Source: Clostridia bacterium
Lineage (GTDB): Bacteria; Bacillota; Clostridia; UBA1381
Assembly: GCA_900751685.1 (NCBI GenBank)
Contig: CAADSR010000411.1
Coordinates: forward strand, 1 to 37,709
DNA length: 37,709 nucleotides
Direction: 5' to 3'
This document shows positions 13,891-21,823 of this stretch, piece after piece. The translations under genes and the position numbers were made by a program. The notes beneath the pieces were generated by a model. That model made no database searches. It was not told the DNA's origin and saw nothing but the letters and a program-made list of their open reading frames with translations. Each line of letters starts with the position of its first letter. The stretch's first letter is position 1.

Positions 13891-15084
13891 TCATCCAGCC
13901 AAGCCATCCAGCAAAGCGCAATAGTCCGGGAATGAAGTGGCAAAAATATAATCGGCGATCAAACAGTCGTCAATGGGGTAAGTGGAAAAGAGGTCCTCTA
14001 AAGACCCCCAATAAGTGCGTGGATCAATCATAATGATTTTATGATAGTTTTGTGTCAGCCATGGCAGCAGGGCATTTCCATAAGAATCCTTGACCAGCAG
14101 CAGGGTCTTTCCTTCCGCTAGATTTGGATTTGTGATCTCTGCAAAGGGGTGGTCGCCGGAAAGGAAGAAGGAATACTGTGGGGCCCGTTCAAAATCAAAC
14201 AACGTACCCTCATAAAACGTGAGCTCCCCCTCTTGATTCGGCCCTTGCATTTGAAGCTGCAATTGGCCCGCCGGGTCGACTTGATACCAGGTCAGTTGGT
14301 CTGGTTCCTTAGGCAGCAGGTCCTGGGGCACCTGGTTTGCCAGGCCGCCCCAAAGCCCGGGGATGGTGTTTTGTTCAAACTGCGCAAGGGGGATCGGGGG
14401 CAGCCCAGCGGCGCTGCAGAAGGCTTCATAACCATAATATGCCCCCAGTGCAGTCCAATGGTGGTCTGTCCGGAAATAGATATATTCCTGGGCATGGTTT
14501 TCTAAGGCGCTATAAGCGTCAACGGTTAAAACAGCGGGGTCAAGACTATCATATATGGAATGGATGGATGCTTGTTGGTTATTCTGGATATTCGCATATA
14601 AGGGCGCCTCAAAGGACAGGCGGGTCGGTATCAGCATACTGTAGACCGCTGCGCGGCCTTCCGTGGTTTTAGAGATCCGGTTGAGCGCATCAATGTAAGC
14701 CTGCTGGGATTCCCGGTTCTGGTAAAAAACCTCCATGATCCGGTCTTGCAAAACAAGCAGGCCTGATTTTTGCGTCGTCCCGGTCCCAATATCCTTATTT
14801 ACTGAAAAGATATTTCCAAAAGAAGTTTTCAGGCCGGAGGAAGCCTCTAGCTTGGCGGAAAGATCTGTTAAGCGGGAGCGGAAGCCGACGTTATCACTTA
14901 GATATTTTTCAAAGCCGGATGCAAATTCTCCTGAAAATACCGTTGCTTTTGAAAATTCAGGCAACTGGGCCAAAGCGCGGTTTTCCTTTACCGCGCTTTG
15001 CTGGTCGGCCGGGAGGACCAAGACCAAAACGGCCCCGGTCAATAACAAAAATAAAAAAAGTATTGTAATTCGTTTTTCAAGCAT
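13891..15084 (-). CDS. DHHW/AlgX-like SGNH protein of polysaccharide O-acetylation
   Basis: This is a 397-residue membrane-anchored extracytoplasmic protein. It has one N-terminal transmembrane segment (ITILFLFLLLTGAVLVLVLP, about residues 6-25). After that comes KENRALAQLPEF, the typical opening of AlgX/AlgJ-like and DHHW proteins, and the signature DHHW at residues 207-210. Ser334 in KDSYGNALLPWL is the probable nucleophile; with Asp207 and His209 it would form the SGNH catalytic triad. The family receives acetyl groups passed through the membrane by an MBOAT partner and puts them on an exopolysaccharide or wall polymer. That partner is the gene 12 bases upstream, so the two form an acetylation pair. 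The polymer acetylated here cannot be told from sequence. Confidence 0.87.
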   Translation of the reverse strand: MLEKRITILFLFLLLTGAVLVLVLPADQQSAVKENRALAQLPEFSKATVFSGEFASGFEKYLSDNVGFRSRLTDLSAKLEASSGLKTSFGNIFSVNKDIGTGTTQKSGLLVLQDRIMEVFYQNRESQQAYIDALNRISKTTEGRAAVYSMLIPTRLSFEAPLYANIQNNQQASIHSIYDSLDPAVLTVDAYSALENHAQEYIYFRTDHHWTALGAYYGYEAFCSAAGLPPIPLAQFEQNTIPGLWGGLANQVPQDLLPKEPDQLTWYQVDPAGQLQLQMQGPNQEGELTFYEGTLFDFERAPQYSFFLSGDHPFAEITNPNLAEGKTLLLVKDSYGNALLPWLTQNYHKIIMIDPRTYWGSLEDLFSTYPIDDCLIADYIFATSFPDYCALLDGLAG

Positions 15085-15096
15085 AATAAATCCTTT

Positions 15097-16491
15097 CTAG
15101 AACCTGAAATATAGAAATGGATTGTAGGACTGTCCAACCAATAAAATAAAGCAAACCACCATCCCTGCGGTAATGAGCAAGGGGGCGCTGATTGCTGTAA
15201 AGGTGCGGCTGCGGCGGCAGAATGCCCGGTAAAGCAGGAGCGGCAAGGGAGTCGCTGCCACAGTACACAGCAGAATCAGCCATAGGTTTGACGTAAAGAC
15301 AGAGATTGTCGTCAAGTCGTATAGCGGTGTTCCGATACAGAAAAGATTTTTTAAAAATCCCCCCAAAACGCCCATATCTGTAAAATAGAAGAAGCTCCAG
15401 CCAAAAAGGATCAGGACCAAGCTGTAAAGATGGCACAAGGGTGCGGGAAGGAGCTGTAATTTGCCATGGAATAGATATTTTTCAATGATCAGGATCAATC
15501 CATAATATACGCCCCATAAGATAAAGTTCCAGCTGGCCCCATGCCAGAGCCCTGTTAAAAACCATACGATCAAAATATTACGCAAGGGGCGGTAACGGTT
15601 CCCGCCTAAGGGGATATACACATAATCCCGGAAGAAGGTGCTCAGAGAAATGTGCCAGCGTCGCCAGAAATCTGTAATGCTGCGGGAAATATAAGGATAG
15701 TTGAAATTTTCCGGAAAACGGAACCCAAGCATTTTTCCTAAACCGATCGCCATGTCCGAGTAGCCGGAAAAGTCAAAATAAATCTGGAACGCATACATTA
15801 TGATGCCCAGCCAGGCGGAGGCGGCTGCCAAGGAGCTGCTGTCTGACCCAAGGAGCAGCGTTGCGATATTTCCCGCGTTGTTGGCCAGGATAACTTTTTT
15901 GGATAGGCCGCATACAAAGCGCAGTACCCCCTCAGAAAACAGCTGGAAAGAAGTCCGCCGTTTGCGCAGCTGGTAAGCGACATCAGTATAACGGACAATA
16001 GGCCCTGCCACCAATTGGGGAAACATCGAAACATAAGTCATAAATTTCAGTAAGGATTTTTGGACCCTTGTGTTTCCCCGGTATAGATCGATCGTATAAG
16101 ACATGGTCTGGAAGGTGTAAAAAGAAATTCCCAGAGGCAGTGAAAGTGCCGGTACCGAAAAAGAGGTATGCAGCAGTTGGTTTATATTTTGAACAATAAA
16201 GCCGGAGTATTTGCAGGTGGCAAGGATCGCCAGGTTGACCGTCACTGAACTGACCAAGGCCGCGGTTGCTTGCCAGCGTCCATAATATTCATCAATGATC
16301 CGGCCATGGAGATAATCGACCAGTGCGCTGTAGACCAAAAGAATAACCCAGACCGGCTCGCCCCAGGCGTAAAAAAACAACGAGGCAACAACCAGGACAA
16401 AATTGCGGTAGGTAATATTTTTGGACAGATAATAAAGCAGCAAAACAGCCGGAAGAAAAAGACAAAGAAAAACCAGGCTGGAAAAGACCAT
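15097..16491 (-). CDS. MBOAT-family O-acyltransferase (AlgI/DltB/PatA type)
   Basis: This is a 464-residue polytopic membrane protein that carries acetyl groups from the cytoplasm to the outer face of the membrane. It shows the family start MVFSSLVFLCLFLPAVLLLYY, the block SYTIDLYRGN, and SDMAIGLGKMLGFRFPENFN. The catalytic region has DFWRRWHISLSTFFRDYVYI (His280) and LTGLWHGASWNFILWG (His317, the invariant MBOAT His). About eleven hydrophobic segments are visible and the length is normal. It is cotranscribed with the DHHW protein, giving the two-gene layout seen in many Clostridia for acetylation of a surface polysaccharide. No glycan synthase gene is nearby. Confidence 0.92.
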   Translation of the reverse strand: MVFSSLVFLCLFLPAVLLLYYLSKNITYRNFVLVVASLFFYAWGEPVWVILLVYSALVDYLHGRIIDEYYGRWQATAALVSSVTVNLAILATCKYSGFIVQNINQLLHTSFSVPALSLPLGISFYTFQTMSYTIDLYRGNTRVQKSLLKFMTYVSMFPQLVAGPIVRYTDVAYQLRKRRTSFQLFSEGVLRFVCGLSKKVILANNAGNIATLLLGSDSSSLAAASAWLGIIMYAFQIYFDFSGYSDMAIGLGKMLGFRFPENFNYPYISRSITDFWRRWHISLSTFFRDYVYIPLGGNRYRPLRNILIVWFLTGLWHGASWNFILWGVYYGLILIIEKYLFHGKLQLLPAPLCHLYSLVLILFGWSFFYFTDMGVLGGFLKNLFCIGTPLYDLTTISVFTSNLWLILLCTVAATPLPLLLYRAFCRRSRTFTAISAPLLITAGMVVCFILLVGQSYNPFLYFRF

Positions 16492-16530
16492 ATTAAAAAA
16501 TCCTTCCTAAATTTATAAATCATTAAAATA

Positions 16531-16566
16531 GTAGCCGGCCCCTGGATATGCCAGAGGGCGGCTACA
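16531..16566 (-). terminator. Hairpin between the aldo/keto reductase and MBOAT genes
   Basis: GTAGCCG...CGGCTAC, extended by GCCC/GGGC and an inner CTGG/CCAG, forms a compact GC-rich hairpin. On the minus strand it is followed by TATTTTAATG, a weak T-tract. It probably ends the reductase transcript. Confidence 0.6.
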
Positions 16567-16592
16567 AAGCGTCACAACGTGAACATCATTTG

Positions 16593-17711
16593 TTATTTGG
16601 CAAACACACTGGCAATTTCGGGCATCAGCGTGTGGGATTCAATATTCTGCGGACATTCCTTCTCACATTTTTGGCATTTCTTGCAGGCATCCGCTTTGAC
16701 CTCCAGCGTGGCATAAAATTCTTTTGCTTTCTCAAGACCCAGGCTTGCTGTGCGGTTATAGGCTTCATAGATCTTTGGAATATCCAGGCCAAATGGGCAC
16801 GGCATGCAATAAGCGCATTTGGTACATGGAACAAGGGCCATTGTGTCAAAGGTCTTTTTAGCGTTTGCAAGCATATCCAGATCCTGCGGCGACAGCATTC
16901 CCACAGCAGACTCTTTGGCATATGTAATGTTTTGACAGACCTGCTCCATGGTGCCCATTCCGCTTAGGATCACGCCAACCTCAGGGCGGTTCCATAAGAA
17001 ATCAAGTGCCCATTCCACGGGCTTTTTTGTTTCGGGCAATAATTTTTGTACCTGCAGCGGCGGCGCGGCAAGCTTCCCTCCTAAGAGCGGCTCCATAATA
17101 ATAACGCTAAGCCCTTTTTGATGAGCGTATTCCAGGCCTTCCAGGCCGGCCTGGTAGTCGGTGTTGATGTAATTCAGCTGGATCTGGCAAAATTCCCAGG
17201 AAGGATTGCCATCAACGATTTTTTTGAACGTGTCCAAATCATCGTGGAACGAGAAGCCGATATGGCGGATCTTTCCGTCTGCTTTTGCCTGATCCATTTT
17301 GGACAGCAGGTCAAATTTTAATACAATGTCTTTCCAGCGGTTTTTATCCAATGCGTGCAGCAGATAAAAATCAATGGTATCTGTGCCCAGCTTGTTCAAT
17401 TGGTCTGCCAGGATCCGGTCAAAGTCTTCTTCTGATTTTACTTCCCATACAGGGCATTTGGTGGCAATATTTGTTTTTTTGCGGTAACCGTCTTTTAATG
17501 CTTTGCCCACCAGGACTTCGCTGTGATAGTTATGATATGGGTAAGCGGTATCCAAATAATTTACGCCATGGTCGATGGCATAATGCAGCATTTCGATCGC
17601 CTTTTCCTCGTCGATCTCTTTGCTGTTCGGATTCCCATCAGTCGTGGGAAAACGCATGCAGCCAAAGCCGAGAGGGAAGAGTTCAGTGTCTGTAAATTTG
17701 CGGTAATGCAT
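16593..17711 (-). CDS. Aldo/keto reductase with C-terminal 4Fe-4S ferredoxin domain
   Basis: This is a 372-residue cytosolic oxidoreductase. The N-terminal TIM barrel has the AKR tetrad: Asp54 and a Tyr (57 or 59) in YLDTAYPYHNYHSE, Lys85 in IATKCP, and His119 in FYLLHALDK. The C-terminal region has CTKCAYCMPCPFGLDIP and, later, CKKCQKCEKECPQNI, enough cysteines for two 4Fe-4S clusters. These ferredoxin-tailed reductases are common in anaerobes and may pass electrons to or from ferredoxin; the substrate is unknown. The ATG at 17711 is chosen over the upstream Met because AAGGAA lies about 9 bases before it. It is transcribed away from the stalk-protein gene, from the same intergenic region. 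Confidence 0.9.
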   Translation of the reverse strand: MHYRKFTDTELFPLGFGCMRFPTTDGNPNSKEIDEEKAIEMLHYAIDHGVNYLDTAYPYHNYHSEVLVGKALKDGYRKKTNIATKCPVWEVKSEEDFDRILADQLNKLGTDTIDFYLLHALDKNRWKDIVLKFDLLSKMDQAKADGKIRHIGFSFHDDLDTFKKIVDGNPSWEFCQIQLNYINTDYQAGLEGLEYAHQKGLSVIIMEPLLGGKLAAPPLQVQKLLPETKKPVEWALDFLWNRPEVGVILSGMGTMEQVCQNITYAKESAVGMLSPQDLDMLANAKKTFDTMALVPCTKCAYCMPCPFGLDIPKIYEAYNRTASLGLEKAKEFYATLEVKADACKKCQKCEKECPQNIESHTLMPEIASVFAK

Positions 17712-17740
17712 AGGTTTTTTCCTTCTTTCTTGCAATGAAT

Positions 17741-17769
17741 TTGACAAATATCCGGGTTTTCGCTATAAT
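17741..17769 (+). promoter_or_regulatory. Consensus sigma-A promoter of the stalk-domain protein gene
   Basis: TTGACA (17741-17746), 17 bases, TATAAT (17764-17769): a perfect consensus promoter about 60 bases before the start codon. Confidence 0.9.
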
Positions 17770-17828
17770 ATACTACAAGTATATTTTAAAATGACGTTTT
17801 TGTCAATCGCTTAAAGAAAGGATTTACT

Positions 17829-18797
17829 ATGAAAAGACTAACAGCGATGATTTTAAGTACAACCATGATTTTGGCAGCGGCAATGCCGGCAGCTTTTGCG
17901 GCGGAGAGCTGGAGGGATGCCTTTGTGACACGTTTGATGAAGGTGCTGTCCCAAGACCCTACTTACACTGATATTATTTTAACAGACCTGGATCAGAACG
18001 GGATCCCGGAGGCTTTTGTTGTCAAGGATGGGGCCAATGGAGGGATCGGCGCCGCGTTTACGCTGCAGAATAATACGATTGTCAGCTTGAACGTGCCAAA
18101 TAACATCATTGGTAACTGCCTGGGGGATGTCACCGTTTACAATGATAATGGAACATACCGCTTTATTGGAAAAGAAGTGCCCCGCTATACCTCTGTTATC
18201 TATTATTATTTGATCGGATTTGACGGGACCACGGTGAGCTGTACAAAGGTAGATAAAAACAGCTACAGTGCCTTGCCAACTGTACCTTACCAGGACATGC
18301 ATGGGGACGATTTTCTGACCAGCGGGTATCCAAACCGTACCAAGATCAAGGCGTTTGTAGATTCGTATGAACCGGTCAATGCCCTGACAGCCGTGCCGTC
18401 CGACGCGAAGGTGACCGTAAATGGGGCCAGTGTAGAGGTGGCCGGATATAACATCAATTATAATAATTATTATAAGATCCGCGATATTGCCATGGTGCTG
18501 CGTACCACTCCAAGCCGGTTTGATGTGACCTGGGATGCGGCGAAAAACGCGATCAATATCAAAACAGGGGCGAAGTATACGATTATCGGAGGAGAGCTTT
18601 CAAAAGACCCAGTCACAGGGAACCTGTCCATTGAGGAAAACCAGCTGCCTATTTTATTGAATGGCCTGGAGACCCAGCTGGAGGCGTACAACATCAACGG
18701 CAATAATTATTTTAAGATCCGTGATCTGGCAGATGCGGCTGGTTTTGAGGTCAATTGGGATGAGGCGACCCAAACGGTAGAGATCAGCACATATTGA
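17829..18797 (+). CDS. Secreted stalk-domain (copper amine oxidase N-like) protein of unknown function
   Basis: This is a 322-residue exported protein. Residues 1-24 are a signal peptide ending AFAAES. The middle (about 25-190) has a DLDQNGIPEAFVV segment resembling a calcium loop and is otherwise unrecognised. The last 125 residues form a stalk domain with two similar blocks, YNINYNNYYKIRDIAMVLR and AYNINGNNYFKIRDLADAAG, the second ending WDEATQTVEIST. Stalk domains of this kind are common on wall-attached proteins of Clostridia and Paenibacillus. ATG at 17829 follows AAAGGA. It is a single-gene unit with a perfect promoter and a strong terminator, so it is probably made in quantity. A role as a surface or wall protein is inferred. 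Confidence 0.8.
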   Translation: MKRLTAMILSTTMILAAAMPAAFAAESWRDAFVTRLMKVLSQDPTYTDIILTDLDQNGIPEAFVVKDGANGGIGAAFTLQNNTIVSLNVPNNIIGNCLGDVTVYNDNGTYRFIGKEVPRYTSVIYYYLIGFDGTTVSCTKVDKNSYSALPTVPYQDMHGDDFLTSGYPNRTKIKAFVDSYEPVNALTAVPSDAKVTVNGASVEVAGYNINYNNYYKIRDIAMVLRTTPSRFDVTWDAAKNAINIKTGAKYTIIGGELSKDPVTGNLSIEENQLPILLNGLETQLEAYNINGNNYFKIRDLADAAGFEVNWDEATQTVEISTY

Positions 18798-18832
18798 CCG
18801 GGGGGGCACTTTGTTGAAGCAATAGAAGAATC

Positions 18833-18890
18833 AAATTTCATCCGTTCATGTAAGAAGTGCTTCTTATGGACGGATGAAATTTTTTGAGAC
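18833..18890 (+). terminator. Strong terminator after the stalk-domain protein gene
   Basis: A long hairpin with outer arms AAATTTCATCCGT/ACGGATGAAATTT and inner arms AAGAAG/CTTCTT is followed by TTT. Confidence 0.9.
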
Positions 18891-18908
18891 TTTTTTCACT
18901 AAAAACAC

Positions 18909-18937
18909 TTTACTTTGATAAATTAATACAGTATAAT
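18909..18937 (+). promoter_or_regulatory. Promoter of the amino-acid ABC transporter genes
   Basis: TTTACT (18909-18914), 17 bases, TATAAT (18932-18937), located 24 bases before the chosen start codon. Confidence 0.65.
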
Positions 18938-18960
18938 AAAAACAAAAAAGGATGGTAATG

Positions 18961-19800
18961 ATGATGAGAAAATTTTCAACCGTTATTTTAGCAGCAGTAA
19001 TAGGGGTAGGCCTGCTGGCGGGCTGTGGGAGCCCAAGCACCGCGCCCCAGTCTTCTTCTGCACCGGCAGAGGATAGTTCCTTGAAGGATATCCAGGCAAA
19101 AGGTGAATTTACGATTGGTTTGGACGCTGACTTTGCGCCGATGGGATTCACAGATAACAATGGTGATGTCGTTGGCTTTGATATTGACCTTGCCAAGGAA
19201 GCAGCGGCAAAGATGGGGCTTGAGGTTCAGGTAAAACCGATCGATTGGGATTCTAAAGCGATGGAGCTCTCTTCCAAAAAGATCGATGCGATCTGGAACG
19301 GGTTCTCTATTTCCGAGGAACGGAAAAAGGAAGTGTTGTTCTCTGACCCGTACTTGTCTACCGCCCAGGTCATTATTGTAAAGGCCGGCTCGCCGATCAA
19401 GACAAAGGCAGACCTAGCTGGCAAAAAGATCGCGCTGCAGGATGGCAGCACCAGTGAGGATGCGGTAAAGGCAGACAAGGTAACCTATGAATCCATCGGG
19501 GATGATAATATTTCCCGCTTTAAGGAAAATTCTCAGGTGTTGATGCAGGTGGATTCCGGCCGGGCAGATGCCGCGGTGATCGATGAAATTTTTGTCCGTT
19601 ATTACCTGACCAAAGAAAACATGCTGGACAAATATACTATATTACAAGAAACATTTGACTCTGAAGATTATGCAGTCGGCGCGCGTATGGAAGATAAGGC
19701 GTTTGTTGAAGCACTCAACAAAGCTCTTGCAGAATGTAAAGCAGACGGCACTACTGCAAAAATTTCTGAAAAGTGGTTCGGGGAAAACCTAGTAAAATAA
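18961..19800 (+). CDS. Polar amino acid ABC transporter substrate-binding lipoprotein
   Basis: This is a 279-residue lipoprotein of the SBP_bac_3 family. The lipobox is LLAGC with Cys22 as the lipid anchor. The start is one of several close ATGs (18952, 18958, 18961); 18961 sits best after AAAAAGGA. The family core is visible: FTIGLDADFAPMGFTDNNGD near the start, GFDIDLAKEAA, KIDAIWNGFSISEERKK and the end block KISEKWFGENLVK. These proteins bind polar amino acids (Gln, His, Arg, Cys or similar) outside the membrane and pass them to the permease, whose gene follows. The exact ligand cannot be told. Higher expression than the permease is likely because of the hairpin at 19829-19875. Confidence 0.93.
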   Translation: MMRKFSTVILAAVIGVGLLAGCGSPSTAPQSSSAPAEDSSLKDIQAKGEFTIGLDADFAPMGFTDNNGDVVGFDIDLAKEAAAKMGLEVQVKPIDWDSKAMELSSKKIDAIWNGFSISEERKKEVLFSDPYLSTAQVIIVKAGSPIKTKADLAGKKIALQDGSTSEDAVKADKVTYESIGDDNISRFKENSQVLMQVDSGRADAAVIDEIFVRYYLTKENMLDKYTILQETFDSEDYAVGARMEDKAFVEALNKALAECKADGTTAKISEKWFGENLVK

Positions 19801-19828
19801 TAGATGTTGAACGTCCCAAGGGATTGAT

Positions 19829-19875
19829 ACAAGGCAGGCTGCGGTGCCAGAAGCAGGTGGGCAGCGCCTGCCTTG
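19829..19875 (+). promoter_or_regulatory. Intercistronic hairpin between binding protein and permease genes
   Basis: ACAAGGCAGGC pairs with GCCTGCCTTGT (11 base pairs) around an inner GC-rich loop, followed by ATTATTTTC. It is a partial terminator or 3' stabiliser, a common way to make more binding protein than permease. Confidence 0.7.
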
Positions 19876-19905
19876 TATTATTTTCGGACGAAGGAGGATT
19901 TTTTT

Positions 19906-20628
19906 GTGAGTGCTGAATATATAGCTGACCTGATGCCGCAGCTGATGCAGGGTCTAAAGATCACAGTGCAGCTGTTTGTTGTTACATTGGTCGTATCCCT
20001 GCCATTGGGGCTGGTGATTTCTTTGCTGCGGGAGGCGGCGGAAACCCCGAAGTCAAAAAATCTGCTCGTTATCGTGGTCACCTTTATTGTGAAATGGGCC
20101 ATTAAGCTGTATCTGCTTGTATTTCGCGGGACCCCGCTGATGCTGCAATTGTTTTTTGTCTACTTCGGGCTGCCTAATGTTATCCTTCCCGGGGGCGGGA
20201 CGATCGTCCTGGACATGTTCCCGGCGGCGGCAGTGGCATTTATTTTAAATTATGCGGCTTATTTTGCAGAGATCTTCCGGGGCGGGATCATTGGCGTCAG
20301 CAAAGGGCAGTATGAGGCATCGAAAGCGTTGGGCTTCAATATGTCCCAGACCATGCGCCTGATCGTTGTGCCGCAAATGCTGCGCACTGTGATACCGCCG
20401 ATTGCCAATGAAACCATTATTCTTGTAAAGGATACGGCGCTGGCTTCCTCCATTGCATTGATCGACCTTTTGAGGGTTGCGCAAAGGGCTGTGAACCGGG
20501 ATATGAATGTAGCTGCGTATCTTATAGCAGCAGTTATTTATCTGATCATTACCCTGGTACTTACCTACATATTCCACCGGATCGAAAAAAGGCTTGCGAT
20601 TTCCCAGGTGCAGAATCCAGCTGGATAA
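19906..20628 (+). CDS. Amino acid ABC transporter permease (HisM/GlnP type)
   Basis: This is a 240-residue inner-membrane permease. The start is the GTG at 19906, 8 bases after AAGGAGG; the longer in-frame TTG has no binding site. It begins directly with the first helix (LKITVQLFVVTLVVSLPLG) and carries FRGTPLMLQLFFVYFGLP. The EAA loop is EIFRGGIIGVSKGQYEASKALG, followed by RLIVVPQMLR, which docks the ATPase. This is the normal length and layout for the polar amino acid family. The expected third gene, the ATP-binding protein (GlnQ type), is not downstream: the next gene encodes a secreted protein. The permease must therefore borrow an ATPase encoded elsewhere, or the operon has been split. 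Confidence 0.93.
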   Translation: MSAEYIADLMPQLMQGLKITVQLFVVTLVVSLPLGLVISLLREAAETPKSKNLLVIVVTFIVKWAIKLYLLVFRGTPLMLQLFFVYFGLPNVILPGGGTIVLDMFPAAAVAFILNYAAYFAEIFRGGIIGVSKGQYEASKALGFNMSQTMRLIVVPQMLRTVIPPIANETIILVKDTALASSIALIDLLRVAQRAVNRDMNVAAYLIAAVIYLIITLVLTYIFHRIEKRLAISQVQNPAG

Positions 20629-20652
20629 CGGCCCGTCTGTGCAAAATGAATA

Positions 20653-20716
20653 AAAAAGCAGGTGCTGGTATGGGGTTTTTTGACTTTATTTTAAACTTTT
20701 TTGTCTGCTTTTTATA
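20653..20716 (+). terminator. Possible terminator after the amino acid permease gene
   Basis: AAAAAGCAG (20653-20661) can pair with CTGCTTTTT (20705-20713) across a 43-base loop rich in T. The pairing is weak because of the long loop, but no better candidate is seen before the next gene. Confidence 0.4.
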
Positions 20717-20820
20717 TATCAATTTTAAGCAAAATACGGTACAATAAAATTAATATAATGCGCGTAAGCTATTAAAGCTATTGTGCAGATGTTTTAAGGG
20801 CATAAGGAGGAGAGATTAAA

Positions 20821-21591
20821 ATGAAAATGAGTAAAAAAATTATTTCCTTTGCTGCGGCAGCAGTTTTAGGGATACAGGCATTAGCAATTCCGGTACTGGC
20901 AGAAGTAACACCGGTATATATCAACAATTCGGATTTTAGCGATTGCGCTGTTGGCGGTGCATCAAAAAATGGCGGTATCCATGGCACTAATATTATTATG
21001 GATGGCAGCCCATGGCTTTCCAAGGGCTCTGCAAGTGTCCATTACGAAACCTTCCGTAAAGATGAGGAACGGGGCGTAAACTATTGTAATATGTATTCCA
21101 ATTCAGAAAAGAATGGAGCATTTGGCGCAGGTTCCTTCTACATGTATCAGAGAGACACCTCTGCAAACTATACAAAGGAATATGGCCTTTGTGAATTTGA
21201 TATCCGTGTTCACGACGGTACATTCTCCATGATGTTCGGTGACTTTACAGATGCAACGTCCAACACAGACTTTGTTGTTGGAAATGTAGTATTTACAACT
21301 TCAACGATCAATGCAAAGAGCAAAAATGGCGACAAAAAGGTTGCGGATATCGTTGCTGACAAATGGTATAAAGTTCGTATTACTGTAAATAACAAGCTTC
21401 AGGAATACAATGTAAAAGTAACAGATATGGATGGCAAGGTAATCGGTTCTGTAGATTCTATCGACTACGTTCAAAGCCAGGCAACCGGCGTGCGTACATG
21501 GAGCTTCTCTTACATCAAGAACGGCGGGGCTTATAATTACGATATTACAAATGTAACGATCGACAAATCTTCTGAGAAGTTTGAACTGTAA
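20821..21591 (+). CDS. Secreted beta-rich protein of unknown function
   Basis: This is a 256-residue exported protein that I do not recognise. A signal peptide (residues 1 to about 28, ending VLAEV) is followed by alternating beta-type sequence without repeats. The segment KWYKVRITVNNKLQEYNVKV followed by DMDGKVIGS resembles one face of a concanavalin-like (LamG/CBM) beta-sandwich, and the early FSDCAVGGASKNGG is common before such domains. A sugar-binding or wall-associated role is therefore possible but unproven. Start ATG at 20821 follows AAGGAGGAG. Codon use in the second half favours the same codons as the S-layer gene, suggesting good expression. TATAAT-like boxes occur at 20740-20759, but no matching -35 was found. 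It sits just upstream of the AraC-type regulator gene, with a terminator between. Confidence 0.7.
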   Translation: MKMSKKIISFAAAAVLGIQALAIPVLAEVTPVYINNSDFSDCAVGGASKNGGIHGTNIIMDGSPWLSKGSASVHYETFRKDEERGVNYCNMYSNSEKNGAFGAGSFYMYQRDTSANYTKEYGLCEFDIRVHDGTFSMMFGDFTDATSNTDFVVGNVVFTTSTINAKSKNGDKKVADIVADKWYKVRITVNNKLQEYNVKVTDMDGKVIGSVDSIDYVQSQATGVRTWSFSYIKNGGAYNYDITNVTIDKSSEKFEL

Positions 21592-21624
21592 AAATTATTT
21601 TTAAAAGTTAAGCTGATTTTAAAA

Positions 21625-21656
21625 TCTCCTGCACGGCTTGCTGTGCAGGAGATTAT
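21625..21656 (+). terminator. Terminator after the secreted beta-rich protein gene
   Basis: TCTCCTGCAC (21625-21634) pairs with GTGCAGGAGA (21643-21652) with an 8-base loop, followed by TTATT. The T-tract is short. Confidence 0.65.
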
Positions 21657-21744
21657 TCCGTTCTCTGCATTCCTGCTGGAGGCAGCATCTTTAAGAAAAT
21701 CCTATTTTCCAGAATTATGCGAAAATCCTGTAAAAATATTTCTC

Positions 21745-21773
21745 TTGAAATTCTTCTAAAAACCCGATATAAT
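21745..21773 (+). promoter_or_regulatory. Promoter of the AraC-type regulator gene
   Basis: TTGAAA (21745-21750), 17 bases, TATAAT (21768-21773), 50 bases before the start codon. Confidence 0.8.
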
Positions 21774-21823
21774 AAGAACAAGGATAAATGCCAGTAGTTG
21801 TTCTAGTGAGGGAGTTGGGTTTT

